A stretch of 64,000 bases of DNA from Opitutus terrae PB90-1 (GTDB taxonomy: Bacteria; Verrucomicrobiota; Verrucomicrobiia; Opitutales; Opitutaceae), in NCBI RefSeq assembly GCF_000019965.1, contig NC_010571.1:5651001-5715000 (forward strand), written 5' to 3'. Below the pieces are notes generated by a model that was not told the DNA's origin, searched no databases, and saw nothing but the letters and a program-made list of their open reading frames with translations. Position numbers and translations under genes: made by a program. This document shows, piece by piece, positions 7,391 to 16,764 of this stretch (its first letter is position 1; every line of letters begins with the position of its first letter).

Positions 7391-9103
7391 CTAAATGCGG
7401 AATAGTTTGTCCGACTGTGAGAGCCGAAGGACGATGTTGCGCCCATCTTTTAATTCGTCCGGCAACTTGTCCTGAAGAATTGAGGCCACGAACTGGATGC
7501 CTCGCGCGTTAACAAGATGCGCGATCTTCACCAGTTGATTGTCATGCATCAGTTCCTTTTTATCGTTTAGGAGAAAGTGGAAAACCGGAATGCCTTCGTC
7601 GTCTGCAAACAAGGTGTAGGCGATATCAAAACACGAAATCTCGCCCTGTTTCTTTCCGGAACTGTAGTTCGTGTTAAATGACTGGAACTCGTAAACTCGA
7701 CGACCTTTGACAGTCTTGGTGTCGGCCTTAAGTGCATACCGCTCACCATAGAGATCGTCCGAGACGGTCGCGAAGTATCGATTAAACTTGCTCAATTTCT
7801 CTTTCAGTTGGGTGCCAAACGCATCGGAGAACAACTCTGTATCGATCTCCATCAGCTCGCGATTGAGTCCCTCAAGTGTATTCTCAACCGTTTCGATCTG
7901 TTGAATGGTTTTTTCGTAGTCGCCTTTTTGCTGGAAAAGCAGGTTCTGTTCAGCGACCAATCGCTCAAGCACCGCAAATGAATCGGTTTTCGTGACGGCG
8001 GCGGCGAGGGCCTTTTCCTCAGCGACGAGTTGGCTCAATCGCATGCGCTCCGTCGCTAGTTTAGCCGTAAGCTGCGGAAGCTCCTCCGCTATAAAGCGTG
8101 TCTTCGCGGCCAACATCTTATTATGAAAATCCTGGAGTTCTTCGAATTTCTTCTGAATCCCACCGACCAATGATGTCGCCTGCTCGTAGAACTGACGCAG
8201 CTGTATCACGTCGATTTTTGACTCCTCGGTAGCCATCTCCTTCTTGGTTTCGGTGATCAAGTCACGCCGTAGCTCGAGCCGGCCAATTTCTGAGCTACTT
8301 ACGTTGATGAGATAGCGCACCCCGTTAAGCCGCTCCATGTCGGCCTCGAAATTCGGATTCAGGTCAAGTGCCGCGCGTCGAGCTTCACTGCGCTTGATGT
8401 CCGCGTCTACCTGCGCCAACAATGCTTCGTATCCGGACTTAGTTTGCTGCGACTCCAAGCGGCGGCGAAATTTTTCCTCTAGCTCAATCTTGGCCCGAAC
8501 CGTCTGCTTTTCCTCGCCTCGAGAAAAGTCACAACCGAGCAGGAAGAGATGTAAGGTCTCATACTCGTCAGCTCGTGAATACCGATCGAGCGTTCGAAGC
8601 ACATTGCTTACACTCTCATCTTTGTAGCGTATATTGTGAGAGATGATCTGGCGAAAAGTAGGTTTCCGGCCGTAGTGCCCCGGTATCAGGAGGTCAGTTA
8701 GAGCCTTTTCGAAATCCGCGTCCGTAAGATCCTGTCCGTCCACTCGCTGTATTTTTGCCCGACGATGAAGAAAATTTCTCTCGATACGGACGACGCGGGC
8801 TGAGGGGTCTGCAAGACTATCGACTAGGAGCAGCGTGATCAGCACTCGCTCGGACACGAGGAAGTCACGCACAAGCTTGTATTCGTTCTGCTTGTTCTCC
8901 GGATCGCTGTAAATTTCTCTCGGGTCACCGCCGAGGCAAAAATCGATCAGCTTGAGGACGGTAGTTTTCCCGACGCTATTACCCGTCTCTCGTCCGCCGC
9001 CGGCCGGCGTTTCATCGACAATGAGGTTAAGACCGGCATGAAATTGGACGTCACGTACCACGTGACCATCGCCGCGTGAGATAATGAGCGCTTTCAGGAA
9101 CAC
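7391..9103 (-). CDS. DUF2326-type SMC-like ATPase of an ABC three-component system
   Basis: A cytoplasmic ATPase of about 570 residues. Near the N-terminus are ISRGDGHVVRDVQFHAGLNLIVDE and the P-loop GNSVGKTT, followed by a central region of long charged helices (coiled coil) and a C-terminal half with GEISCFDIAYTLFADD and a hydrophobic strand ending in an acidic patch, as in the ABC head of SMC/RecN-like proteins. This is the DUF2326 group used as the ATPase of ABC-3C systems. GTG at 9,103 is preferred over the upstream ATG at 9,157, because translation from 9,157 would run well inside the upstream gene; the 10-bp overlap from 9,103 fits coupling. The systems are predicted anti-phage modules; function here is inferred. 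Confidence 0.82.
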   Translation of the reverse strand: MFLKALIISRGDGHVVRDVQFHAGLNLIVDETPAGGGRETGNSVGKTTVLKLIDFCLGGDPREIYSDPENKQNEYKLVRDFLVSERVLITLLLVDSLADPSARVVRIERNFLHRRAKIQRVDGQDLTDADFEKALTDLLIPGHYGRKPTFRQIISHNIRYKDESVSNVLRTLDRYSRADEYETLHLFLLGCDFSRGEEKQTVRAKIELEEKFRRRLESQQTKSGYEALLAQVDADIKRSEARRAALDLNPNFEADMERLNGVRYLINVSSSEIGRLELRRDLITETKKEMATEESKIDVIQLRQFYEQATSLVGGIQKKFEELQDFHNKMLAAKTRFIAEELPQLTAKLATERMRLSQLVAEEKALAAAVTKTDSFAVLERLVAEQNLLFQQKGDYEKTIQQIETVENTLEGLNRELMEIDTELFSDAFGTQLKEKLSKFNRYFATVSDDLYGERYALKADTKTVKGRRVYEFQSFNTNYSSGKKQGEISCFDIAYTLFADDEGIPVFHFLLNDKKELMHDNQLVKIAHLVNARGIQFVASILQDKLPDELKDGRNIVLRLSQSDKLFRI

Positions 9104-9321
9104 AGCTCGACGTCTCCTTGCGGGGTAAGCCGAATCAAATTCAGCAGGAAGAGCCAATCAAGGCAGAGCAAAAACATCGGAAGGCTTATTGATCGGTCGG
9201 CCTGGACCGCCTGATACAGGCCAAACACCGGCTGGATCGGCGAACGCTGGGCGGCGCGCAACACGACCGCGCCGTTGAAATAGACGGTCGCCTCCGGGTG
9301 AATGTTGTCAGGAAGAAGCAT
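9094..9321 (-). CDS. ABC three-component system middle component
   Basis: A 75-residue protein beginning MLLPDNIHPEATVYFNGAVV, with a hydrophobic helix LPMFLLCLDWLFLLNLI near the end that is typical of the small winged-helix middle components of ABC-3C systems. The size and the position between the SMEK protein and the ATPase support it. The start at 9,321 overlaps the upstream gene by 14 bp, and the stop overlaps the ATPase start. A longer frame to 9,387 would read into the SMEK gene and is rejected. Confidence 0.76.
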   Translation of the reverse strand: MLLPDNIHPEATVYFNGAVVLRAAQRSPIQPVFGLYQAVQADRSISLPMFLLCLDWLFLLNLIRLTPQGDVELCS

Positions 9322-10273
9322 ACGTAGGCCTCTCAGGGTTTTTGAAAATCTTGCAACGAATGAATGCGTCAACCACGAGAATCGCAACGCACAGTTCGAG
9401 TTCCTCGTCGGGTATAGCAGGGGCGTTGGCGCTCTGAGCGATTCGCAGCTTGGTCACTGCTATGATTCGAAAAAACTTATCGTCAGCGCTTAGGGTGTCA
9501 TCGAGTTCCAGAAACGCTCGGCGCATCGAGTCTAGGATTGACAGGCTTTTGTTGCGGCCCTGCCGGTCGTATTCGGCATATATCTTCGCTAGCCGATGAT
9601 GGTGCAGTTTGTAGTCATCGATTAATGCACGCGCCTTATCGATCTGGTTGAAGGTGATCTTGCCCTCGATGTCGAAGGGGATGGTCTCTGGATTTCCCGC
9701 GTTAGCGGTCCATTCTTGTTCATTGATCGACTTTACAATGGTCGCCAGGTTTGACTCCACCTTTGCCGGATCGATCTCAACCTTCAGTTCTTTCCGCAAG
9801 AAGTCGCGAATGGTCTCCATTTTTTCGGTTGGTAGCCCATTGATGGCAGCAAGCAGCGACTGACAGTCATGAATATCGTTCTGAGGCGCGAACACCAGTG
9901 CGTGGGGATTCTCGTAGGTATGTGTCCTTAATTGGGAGGCCGCCCGGGTGATGCAGACAAATTTGAAGCCGTGGCCGGTGTAAGCCGAGAGGTCCTTCGC
10001 CAGCGTAGAGTTAATCTTTTGTTTTGTTCCTGTCGCGCTAACCTGCGCGACCAAGCGGCCATTCCGATCAACCAGGTCAATAGCTGTTGCGTTCTGAATC
10101 TCCGTATTAAGGTTCACTAGATTCCATCCGAAGATCAGGTTCAGCAAGCGCGGGTAAAAGTTCTCGGAATGTATATTGAGGTCGAGAATGTTCAAACCGC
10201 CCCGCAGTTCGATTCTGGTAGCCAGAAAGCTAATCCGGGTTTCGATGGCATTGAAACATTCCTGGCGGATCAT
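9308..10273 (-). CDS. SMEK-domain protein, effector/sensor of ABC three-component system
   Basis: A protein of 321 residues. The first 60 residues carry the SMEK-domain pattern RISFLATRIELRGGLNILDLNIHSENFY followed by LLNLIFGWNLVNLN. A strand-rich middle part (TAIDLVDRNGRLVAQVSATGTK) resembles a nuclease-like fold, and the C-terminal third is helical and ends with the YDRQGRNKSLSILDSM region typical of ABC-3C C-terminal domains. First gene of a three-gene minus-strand operon. ATG at 10,273 (MIRQECFNAIE) is chosen over 10,396 because SMEK proteins start just before this region. Confidence 0.78.
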   Translation of the reverse strand: MIRQECFNAIETRISFLATRIELRGGLNILDLNIHSENFYPRLLNLIFGWNLVNLNTEIQNATAIDLVDRNGRLVAQVSATGTKQKINSTLAKDLSAYTGHGFKFVCITRAASQLRTHTYENPHALVFAPQNDIHDCQSLLAAINGLPTEKMETIRDFLRKELKVEIDPAKVESNLATIVKSINEQEWTANAGNPETIPFDIEGKITFNQIDKARALIDDYKLHHHRLAKIYAEYDRQGRNKSLSILDSMRRAFLELDDTLSADDKFFRIIAVTKLRIAQSANAPAIPDEELELCVAILVVDAFIRCKIFKNPERPTYASS

Positions 10274-10456
10274 GAGTCGCGCGTGGTTTACTCGACCGTG
10301 CCATCCGAACGCGCACACGCGCGCGTTCGGGCAATCGAACGGCGAAATTCGTCGGAGTTGGAACCACGCATTTGGCGGTTTATGAGGCAACGACACGGAG
10401 CCGGCGAGGAGATTTCCGGTGCGTGCTGCGAAGAGCAGCCTCCCTTAACATGTAGC

Positions 10457-10481
10457 AAAACGGCCTGCTCGATGGGCAGGC
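10457..10481 (-). terminator. Terminator of the small coiled-coil gene
   Basis: GCCTGC/GCAGGC stem (10,463-10,481) followed on the minus strand by CGTTTT, 25 bp beyond the stop of the gene at 10,506-10,706. Confidence 0.55.
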
Positions 10482-10505
10482 CCGGCTGACGGCGATAGAG
10501 GGCCT

Positions 10506-10706
10506 CTACCTTGTGAAGGCCTTCAGCCGCGCGTTGAGCACCTTGACGTCGATCTCGGCTCCCGTGACCGTCGCGCGCGCTTTGGCGAGGCGCACCTCAG
10601 CTTTCATTAGCTCACGCTTGAGCGTCTCAAGTTCATCGGCGGAGGTCGGAGTGCGAGAGGCGCGCGTCGGGCTGATCGTCGAGGGTTCTTGGGGTCCGTT
10701 GTTCAT
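10506..10706 (-). CDS. Small coiled-coil protein, unknown
   Basis: A 66-residue protein. The first 20 residues are polar and Pro/Ser/Thr rich; the rest is one long amphipathic helix (SADELETLKRELMKAEVRLAKAR) predicted to form a coiled coil. An AAGGAG ribosome-binding site lies 8 bp before the ATG, which supports expression. No family recognised. It sits among plasmid/ICE-type genes. Confidence 0.62.
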   Translation of the reverse strand: MNNGPQEPSTISPTRASRTPTSADELETLKRELMKAEVRLAKARATVTGAEIDVKVLNARLKAFTR

Positions 10707-10881
10707 GATGGATTCTCCTTGGTTTGAATGCGCCGGTAAGCCGTGTGCTCACCGGCGCCACTGATTGAACCGGCTCGCGTCTGCCTGGCACCTGAGGGCG
10801 CCTACCGGAAACGTGGGAGCCGTCCTCCCGAAGAAAAGGGAGCGACTGGGCGCCGCCTCCTGCTGATAGCGACGTGCGAGA

Positions 10882-11733
10882 TCAGTTGTTCGCAAACTCA
10901 CTGGCGAGTGACCAGAGCGCCTTGTTCAGACGCTGCCCTTCGACCAAGCCTGCGACCGGTCGAGTGCGATTGCGCCGGAGGCCGGCCCCTTCTGAGCGGC
11001 TCATGTAGCGATCGCCACCACGTGCGAGATGTTCCTGCACCACGTTGAAGGTGGTCCAAAGGTCAGTTGCCGCGTCGCCGTAGCGCACGGGAGAAAGCAG
11101 CTTCTCCGGAGTGAGCGCCTGCATCACGGGGTTGCCCGCAGACCAACGCAGCGCCGCAGCCCGTCGAGCGAATTCGAGCCGGGTCACCTGCGAGAGTTGC
11201 ACCGCCTGCCATTTGGCGACGGCCTCCAATGCCCGCGGGGTGTTCTCCGCGACCGACTGCGCGGCCTTGGCGAACGCCGCTGCTGAAACGTCCATGTGCC
11301 GAATGGAGACGTGTGCGAAGTCCGTATCCGCCACCGTGAGCCCGTTGCGGCAAACGAGCCGGTAGAGGCCGGCATCGATGCGATACGCCCGCGTCCCGTC
11401 GTGCGCGTTCTGCACGATCATCTCCGGGCGGGTGTTTCCGATCTTCATCACTCCGGCCTCCAAATCGGCGCGGCGAGCGAAACGAATCTCGTGCATCTGA
11501 TAGCCGACGCGGTCTTCGAGTCGCACGCGCTGCTCGGACGCGCGCACCGGCTCCCAACCTTCCGCGCCAAGCAGGGCAACGACCTGCGCGGTAGAAACGA
11601 ACGTGTAGCGAGCCGACACTCCCGGCCGGGCATGTTCGGCGAAAACCGATGGAGCACAGCGGCGGAGATCATCGGACGAAAGCGCTCTAAAGACGCGAGC
11701 GGGAGCAGCGGTAACGGATTCAATCGAGTTCAT
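10882..11733 (-). CDS. DUF932 domain protein (phage/plasmid-like)
   Basis: A 283-residue protein of the DUF932 family, common on plasmids and integrative elements. Recognisable are the region with ARYTFVSTAQVVALLGAEGW, the strand-rich centre HDGTRAYRIDAGLYRLVCRNGL, and the WTTFNVVQEHLARGG segment near the end. The start at 11,733 (MNSIESV) has AAGGAAAG upstream; the in-frame ATG at 11,760 does not. Molecular role unknown; its presence marks the region as mobile in origin. Confidence 0.82.
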   Translation of the reverse strand: MNSIESVTAAPARVFRALSSDDLRRCAPSVFAEHARPGVSARYTFVSTAQVVALLGAEGWEPVRASEQRVRLEDRVGYQMHEIRFARRADLEAGVMKIGNTRPEMIVQNAHDGTRAYRIDAGLYRLVCRNGLTVADTDFAHVSIRHMDVSAAAFAKAAQSVAENTPRALEAVAKWQAVQLSQVTRLEFARRAAALRWSAGNPVMQALTPEKLLSPVRYGDAATDLWTTFNVVQEHLARGGDRYMSRSEGAGLRRNRTRPVAGLVEGQRLNKALWSLASEFANN

Positions 11734-11769
11734 GACTTTCCTTGTTCTGAAGCGCCCCAACGAGGGCGC

Positions 11770-12144
11770 ATGGTGGCGGGCCGCGCCACGCGGACCCCAA
11801 CCCGAGCCGAACCATTAATCGGCCGCCCCGGAGGGATGCCGACGATCAGCACCGTCACGCAAGGTGGAGCGCAGCGCAGCGAGCAGATGGTGCTGTCGAT
11901 CGTCGGCGATGGGTCGGACGATCAGCAGGCCGCGGAACGTCTCGGAATTTCGCCGCACACGGTGAACACGCACCGGAAGGCGATCATGGCGAAGCTCAAG
12001 CTGCACCATAAAGGCCAGCTCATGTTGTATGCTCTCCAGCACGGCTACATCTGGGTAACCGGCGCGAACGTTTACTACCCAGGATTCCAACGGCGCCTCC
12101 AAGCCGGCGCAAAGGCGGCTCCGAACGAGCGCGCCAGCGCGTGA
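11770..12144 (+). CDS. Short LuxR-type helix-turn-helix protein
   Basis: About 124 residues, or about 102 if translation starts at ATG 11,836. The core is a LuxR/NarL DNA-binding domain: VLSIVGDGSDDQQAAERLGISPHT followed by VNTHRKAIMAKL. There is no receiver domain. The C-terminus after HGYIW is a loose tail. It begins 37 bp from the divergent DUF932 gene start, so the two may share a control region. A Shine-Dalgarno-like GGAGGG lies immediately before 11,836 but too close for efficient use, so the start is unresolved. Confidence 0.68.
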   Translation: MVAGRATRTPTRAEPLIGRPGGMPTISTVTQGGAQRSEQMVLSIVGDGSDDQQAAERLGISPHTVNTHRKAIMAKLKLHHKGQLMLYALQHGYIWVTGANVYYPGFQRRLQAGAKAAPNERASA

Positions 12145-12561
12145 GATCGCGCAGACACCAAAGGCGGGGGCGAAGTCCCTTCGTTGAGCTTTTGGCCGGC
12201 AAACATGCGGGTGCGAACGGACTCGGATGTGCCGCGGCAGCGGACAACAAGGCGGGTTGTGTGTGCGCAAATGATCACGGCGTCCTCGTACGCAGGTATC
12301 GACGCAACGAGCCACCCATGAAGCAATGCGCCACCCGTGCCACGCCGGGCGGCCAAATGCCTCTATCATCGCCACAGACCAAATTTTCATGGGGCGCGAT
12401 TCAGTCTCATGAAAGTTACCACAGTATCCTGTAAGTTACGCCGTAACTTACGCCACTGCTGCGACCAAGCAAAAAGACCTCAACCGGATTTTAAGATGCT
12501 GAACCATAAAAGATAACGCAGCCGCTCTTCGCTATGGCACCGCCAATGCATCCCTGCGGGC
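12145..12561. other. Intergenic region before the radical SAM operon
   Basis: No coding frame is convincing here. The useful content is the palindromic repeat cluster at 12,412-12,466. The rest is unremarkable. Confidence 0.5.
12412..12466 (+). repeat. Left copy of ~55-bp AGTTAC repeat flanking the radical SAM operon
   Basis: Contains AAGTTACC, then after about 11 bp a 21-bp near-perfect dyad GTAAGTTACG-C-CGTAACTTAC (12,431-12,451), then CGCCactgctgcg. The same order and spacing recurs in direct orientation at 20,608-20,660, on the far side of the operon. Confidence 0.6.
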
Positions 12562-14097
12562 GTGACTCCCAGTCCGAATTTGATATTAGTTATGCCCCCC
12601 CAGCACGGACTGCTGGCCGGCTTTGCGGCTGGGCTGTCAAGCATCGCAGATTTCCTTCGCGCTAGGCTTCCGGACACGAAGGTTGAACTAGTAGATCTCA
12701 GCGAGGAGCCCATCACTACGCTAAAAAGCGCCATTCTCAGTCGGGGCCTTCCGATCCATTTCGAAACAATCGTCGGCATCACAACGACCACCGCTTCATA
12801 TCAAGCCGCCCTCTCGGTTGCCGCAGCGTTCAAGGAATTGGGGCGTGCAGCCGGCACAAACGTCACGACGATTCTGGGGGGACATCATGCGAGTGCCGAC
12901 GCGGAAATTGTGCTTCGTAACCACACCGCCGTCGTAGACTTCGTAATCGCGGGCGAAGGGGAGACCGCAATGCTGGAATTCCTCCAACGGTTTCCGGGAG
13001 TTGCCGGAACGCCGGGTTTGATTTGCATCCGCGAAGGGAGGGTCCAGCGAAACCCGCCTCCTCTCCTGTTGAGTCAGGCTCAGCTAGACACATTGCCGCC
13101 GACGGCGCCAACGTCCGGCACAAATGTCACCGGAAAATTCGGTCACATCACCTATATTAGCGCCCGCGGATGCCCCCTGGGTTGCGCCTTTTGTGCCGTC
13201 GGTAATCAACGGATACGCGCCAAATCTGTTGCAAAGGTCGCCGCGGATGTCCGCCTGCTGGTAGCACAGGGTCACACTCGGATCGCGATCGAAGATAATT
13301 TCTTCGCGCACACGCCCCAACGTACCGAGGAACTCTGCGGCGCGCTTGCGGAGCTTCGGTCTGAGGGACTGGGGTTCACTTGGGATTGCCAAACGCGAGT
13401 TGAGTCGATGGACCGCAAGGGGCTTCCCGAGCTCCTAAGCCGTGCGGGCTGCGAGGCAGTTTATCTCGGCGTCGAATCCCTTAATCCCGACCAACTGCGC
13501 TACCTCAACAAAACGCCCAACCCCGAGCGTTATCTCAATCGGTTGCGACACCGCGTCATTCCAGCTCTTTTGGCCTCCCGTGTCGGCTGCTACCTCAATT
13601 TGCAGTTCGGCCTGCCCGGCGAAAACGACGACCATCATTCCCAGACGTTAGCGACGCTTCGCGCGATCGGCCAGATGGCCCATGACTCGGGCCGTATCAT
13701 CACGATCTTCCCGCAACTTCACGTTCTTTATCCTGGAACCGTGCACTTCTTGGACGGCCTCCGCGCCGATCATTACCCCGCCGACATCTTTGAGCTATTT
13801 ACCGCCTGGGAGATCGTGCAATCGCCGGTGCTAAAATGGTTGGGACGCCATTTCGCACACGGAACCGGCGGAATACCCGTCGGCATCCTGAATCCTGAAT
13901 CACTTCGGCGTGGTTCGTTCACTGGAGGATCTTTGAATATCATCGATCCGAACGCCGTCACTCGCATCGATGCAACCCTATCGGACTTGTCCCAGCTCGC
14001 AGGAATAGACGTTTTCAGATATGGTCGGCATCTGGTTCCGGGCGAAAACGATCCGCCATCCGACCGCACTCCACAGCAATCCGCGCTTGCCTGTTAG
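12562..14097 (+). CDS. B12-binding-domain radical SAM protein
   Basis: A 511-residue protein of the class with an N-terminal cobalamin-binding-like domain (residues about 5-150, with FAAGLSSIADFLRARLP and VTTILGGHHAS) and a radical SAM domain. The [4Fe-4S] cluster motif CPLGCAFC is at about residue 210, preceded by YISARG, and the SAM-binding GVESLNPDQLRYLNK and FGLPGENDD segments follow. These enzymes often methylate or rearrange inert carbons; the substrate here is unknown. The start is a GTG (12,562), and earlier in-frame starts are lacking. First gene of a six-gene operon with an ABC importer and a regulatory pair, which suggests that its product or substrate is the transported or sensed molecule. 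Confidence 0.85.
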   Translation: MTPSPNLILVMPPQHGLLAGFAAGLSSIADFLRARLPDTKVELVDLSEEPITTLKSAILSRGLPIHFETIVGITTTTASYQAALSVAAAFKELGRAAGTNVTTILGGHHASADAEIVLRNHTAVVDFVIAGEGETAMLEFLQRFPGVAGTPGLICIREGRVQRNPPPLLLSQAQLDTLPPTAPTSGTNVTGKFGHITYISARGCPLGCAFCAVGNQRIRAKSVAKVAADVRLLVAQGHTRIAIEDNFFAHTPQRTEELCGALAELRSEGLGFTWDCQTRVESMDRKGLPELLSRAGCEAVYLGVESLNPDQLRYLNKTPNPERYLNRLRHRVIPALLASRVGCYLNLQFGLPGENDDHHSQTLATLRAIGQMAHDSGRIITIFPQLHVLYPGTVHFLDGLRADHYPADIFELFTAWEIVQSPVLKWLGRHFAHGTGGIPVGILNPESLRRGSFTGGSLNIIDPNAVTRIDATLSDLSQLAGIDVFRYGRHLVPGENDPPSDRTPQQSALAC

Positions 14098-14117
14098 CGC
14101 GACAGGGAAGGCATCTC

Positions 14118-15113
14118 ATGAAAAGAAACATCCTCACACTAACCTCCACCGCGCTCCTCGCTCTCGGCTTGGTCTTCGTCGGTTGTCGTCGTCAAGATGC
14201 GCCGCCCTCGTCAGCACCCAAGGCCACCATCGCCATCCTCAATCTTCAAAAACATCCGATCCTCGACGCAGTAGAAGCCGGTGCGAAAGAAGCGCTCGCA
14301 AGAGAAGGGTATCCAGAGAATGCTGAGGGCATTCGCTACCTAATTCGAACTGCCGCTGGCGACAAACAACAAATCCCAGCGCTTGCCGCGGAACTCAATG
14401 CTCAGCATCCCGACGTGGTTATCGCCATTTCCACGCCGATCGCACAAGCGGTTGTGAAGAATTATCGTGGGAAAATCGTCTTTGGTGCGCTCACCGACCC
14501 AGTCAGCGCCGGCGTGATCTCCGGCGATCGTAACCGAAATCCAAACGTCACGGGGACCACGGACGCCGTCCCATATGACGCACAACTCCAGCTTATACGG
14601 CAGATCAGCCCGCGGGCGAAACGGCTGGGGATTCTCTTTAATCCAGGCGAAGCGTCATCGCAGTATGCAGTACCTCGGATCAAGGCTGCAGCGCCGGGGC
14701 TCGGCTTTGAGATTGTCGAGGGGGCAGTGAATTCAACCCAAGAAGTGTATCCGGTCGCACTCGGATTGGCTTCGCGCGTGGATGCATTGCTCATATCCAC
14801 AGACAACACGGTTGCTGCAGGTATTGCGGGAGCGGTTAAGGTTGGTATCGAACGGAAGTTGCCGGTGTTCGCGTGCGACAGCGGTTCGGTCGAACACGGA
14901 GCGATCGGGGCAATCTCCCCCGGCTATTTTGCAATCGGAATCGATACCGGTAAACTCGCCGCGCGCATGCTCAAAGGGGAGAGCGGGCTGGCCGTCGTCA
15001 ATCCCAAGGCCGGCGACGTATACTTAAACCGGCGCGCCGCGACCGATATGGGCGCTGAGATTCCGAAGGATGTCGAAGCCAGAGCCGCGAAGATATACGA
15101 CGAAATCAGATGA
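14118..15113 (+). CDS. ABC importer substrate-binding lipoprotein (TrpX/PF04392-like)
   Basis: 331 residues with a lipoprotein signal (LLALGLVFVGC at residues 14-24). The mature part is a type I periplasmic-binding fold: KATIAILNLQKHPILDAVEAGAKEAL, PDVVIAISTPIAQAV, the family stretch VTGTTDAVPYDAQLQLIRQI and KRLGILFNPGEASS. This family includes TrpX-like proteins for aromatic amino acids, but specificity cannot be read off. It starts 20 bp after the radical SAM gene behind GGAAGG, and its stop overlaps the permease start (ATGA). Confidence 0.86.
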   Translation: MKRNILTLTSTALLALGLVFVGCRRQDAPPSSAPKATIAILNLQKHPILDAVEAGAKEALAREGYPENAEGIRYLIRTAAGDKQQIPALAAELNAQHPDVVIAISTPIAQAVVKNYRGKIVFGALTDPVSAGVISGDRNRNPNVTGTTDAVPYDAQLQLIRQISPRAKRLGILFNPGEASSQYAVPRIKAAAPGLGFEIVEGAVNSTQEVYPVALGLASRVDALLISTDNTVAAGIAGAVKVGIERKLPVFACDSGSVEHGAIGAISPGYFAIGIDTGKLAARMLKGESGLAVVNPKAGDVYLNRRAATDMGAEIPKDVEARAAKIYDEIR

Positions 15114-16009
15114 GCGCCGCCCTTTCCTTTCTTGATGTCGGTCTTCTGACGGGGTTGATCTACTCGCTTCCGGTTGTCGCCTTGGCGCTGGCCTTTCGTG
15201 TCCTAGCGTTTCCTGATTTAACGATCGAAGGATCGTTCTCTTTGGCGGCCGCCACGTTTGGCATTATCGTGAAAGGCGGCGGTTCGCCGACGGTCGGTGC
15301 GGCCGCCGGGATTCTCGCTGGTGCGGCAGCGGGAGGTCTCACGGCTTTGCTTCACGCGCGTTTCAAGATCAACAAGCTTCTCGCAGGTATTATTGTCGTG
15401 GCGATCTGCTATACCGTTTCATTGCGGGCAATGGGTGCACCGAATATCGGCCTAATCTCGGCTCCTTCGGCTTTCACGCTCGTCGCGTTCCTCGATCGGG
15501 ACGGTACCCATCTTGGATCGATCTTGCTCCTCGTCGCAATCGTTTCGGTCATTGTCACGTTATGCAGTCAAGGGCTGGCGAGCCGTGTCGGCCTTAGGCT
15601 TCGCGCCGCCGGTGCAAACCCCGGTTATGCACGCCTGCTCGGCGTGAACGTTCCGGCCAATCTTATCTGTGGCCTCGCGCTTTCGAATGCCATCGCTGCG
15701 ACCGGGGGCATCCTGTCCGCAATGAGTCAAGGTTTCGCGGATGCCGGAATGGGCCAAGGCCTTCTCATCATGGCGTTGGCAGCTCTCGCTATCGGCGAAC
15801 GGACGCTACCGGTTCGTCTTAATTATTCCGGTTTCGTCCTCGGCGCTGCGTTGCTTGGCACACTGATTTATCAGGTTGTCGTCTGTTTCGCGATCCAAAC
15901 GGGCATTTCCGCCGTCGACCTCAAACTCGCCACTGCGATCCTCGTACTGCTGGTGATCGCCACTCGGGCGTCCCGCCGCGGTCCTGCTTTTCTCGAAGGC
16001 ATCGAATGA
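15110..16009 (+). CDS. ABC importer permease
   Basis: 299 residues with about eight hydrophobic segments and the branched-chain/TrpY-type permease features TGLIYSLPVVALALAFRVLAFPDLTIEGSFSLAAA and the cytoplasmic GANPGYARLLGV coupling region. It overlaps its neighbours by 4 bp on each side (ATGA), so it is translationally coupled with the binding protein and the ATPase. It forms the inner-membrane channel of the importer. Confidence 0.88.
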   Translation: MSAALSFLDVGLLTGLIYSLPVVALALAFRVLAFPDLTIEGSFSLAAATFGIIVKGGGSPTVGAAAGILAGAAAGGLTALLHARFKINKLLAGIIVVAICYTVSLRAMGAPNIGLISAPSAFTLVAFLDRDGTHLGSILLLVAIVSVIVTLCSQGLASRVGLRLRAAGANPGYARLLGVNVPANLICGLALSNAIAATGGILSAMSQGFADAGMGQGLLIMALAALAIGERTLPVRLNYSGFVLGAALLGTLIYQVVVCFAIQTGISAVDLKLATAILVLLVIATRASRRGPAFLEGIE

Positions 16010-16764
16010 GCGTGCCCCAACATATCGTTTCAACCGACGACCTTCGCGTCACCTACCTGCAAGTCCGCCGCGCAATCCACGCGCTCGACGGAGTCACGAT
16101 GCAGATCCCCGCGGGACAGGCCGTCGTGATTGTGGGCCGAAACGGCAGTGGCAAATCCACGCTACTTGGAGTTCTCGCAAACCGAATCGCGGCGACGGGT
16201 GGATCGGCATTCATCAGTGGCGTGTCGGTCGAACGACTGCCATCAGATGAACTGGCCAAAGCGGTATTCTTCGTGCAGCAGGACCCTCTTGCCGGCACCG
16301 TGGGCACCATGACGGTTTTTGAGAATCTGCTGTTGGCAGATGCTCGCAGCGAACCTAGACGGAGGCCTGACCGGGAGGAAATGTATCGGGACCTCTTGCG
16401 GCCCTTGGGGCTCGAAGGACGACTCGACCAGCAAGCCGCGACGCTTTCTCCCGGGGAGCGGCAGGCGTTGGCGATTCTGTTCGCTGGCCTACGCCCTGCC
16501 AAAGTAGTTCTCCTCGACGAGCCGCTTGCCGCCCTCGACGACGCCAACGTCGATTTGTGCCGAATGTTGATCGCTGACGTGAAGCGAATGGGAAAGACCT
16601 TACTTATCGTAACTCATGATCTTCCACAGATTCAATCGATCGCCGATCGAGTTCTGACCTTGAACGCCGGGCGGATAATCAGCGATACTCTAGCGGCTCC
16701 GTCCCTCCAATGCCTGCCCCAACAGAACAGTCGCCGTTTGCCGACGACTTCGCCGAACGGCTAA
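16006..16764 (+). CDS. ABC importer ATP-binding protein
   Basis: 252 residues. Walker A GRNGSGKST, Q-loop around FFVQQDPLAGTVG, signature LSPGERQ, Walker B VVLLDEP and switch histidine in IVTHDL are all present, so the ATPase should be active. The start overlaps the permease stop by 4 bp. The C-terminal 50 residues overlap the next gene by 55 bp in another frame, so either that gene starts later or the two are unusually compressed. Confidence 0.88.
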   Translation: MSVPQHIVSTDDLRVTYLQVRRAIHALDGVTMQIPAGQAVVIVGRNGSGKSTLLGVLANRIAATGGSAFISGVSVERLPSDELAKAVFFVQQDPLAGTVGTMTVFENLLLADARSEPRRRPDREEMYRDLLRPLGLEGRLDQQAATLSPGERQALAILFAGLRPAKVVLLDEPLAALDDANVDLCRMLIADVKRMGKTLLIVTHDLPQIQSIADRVLTLNAGRIISDTLAAPSLQCLPQQNSRRLPTTSPNG

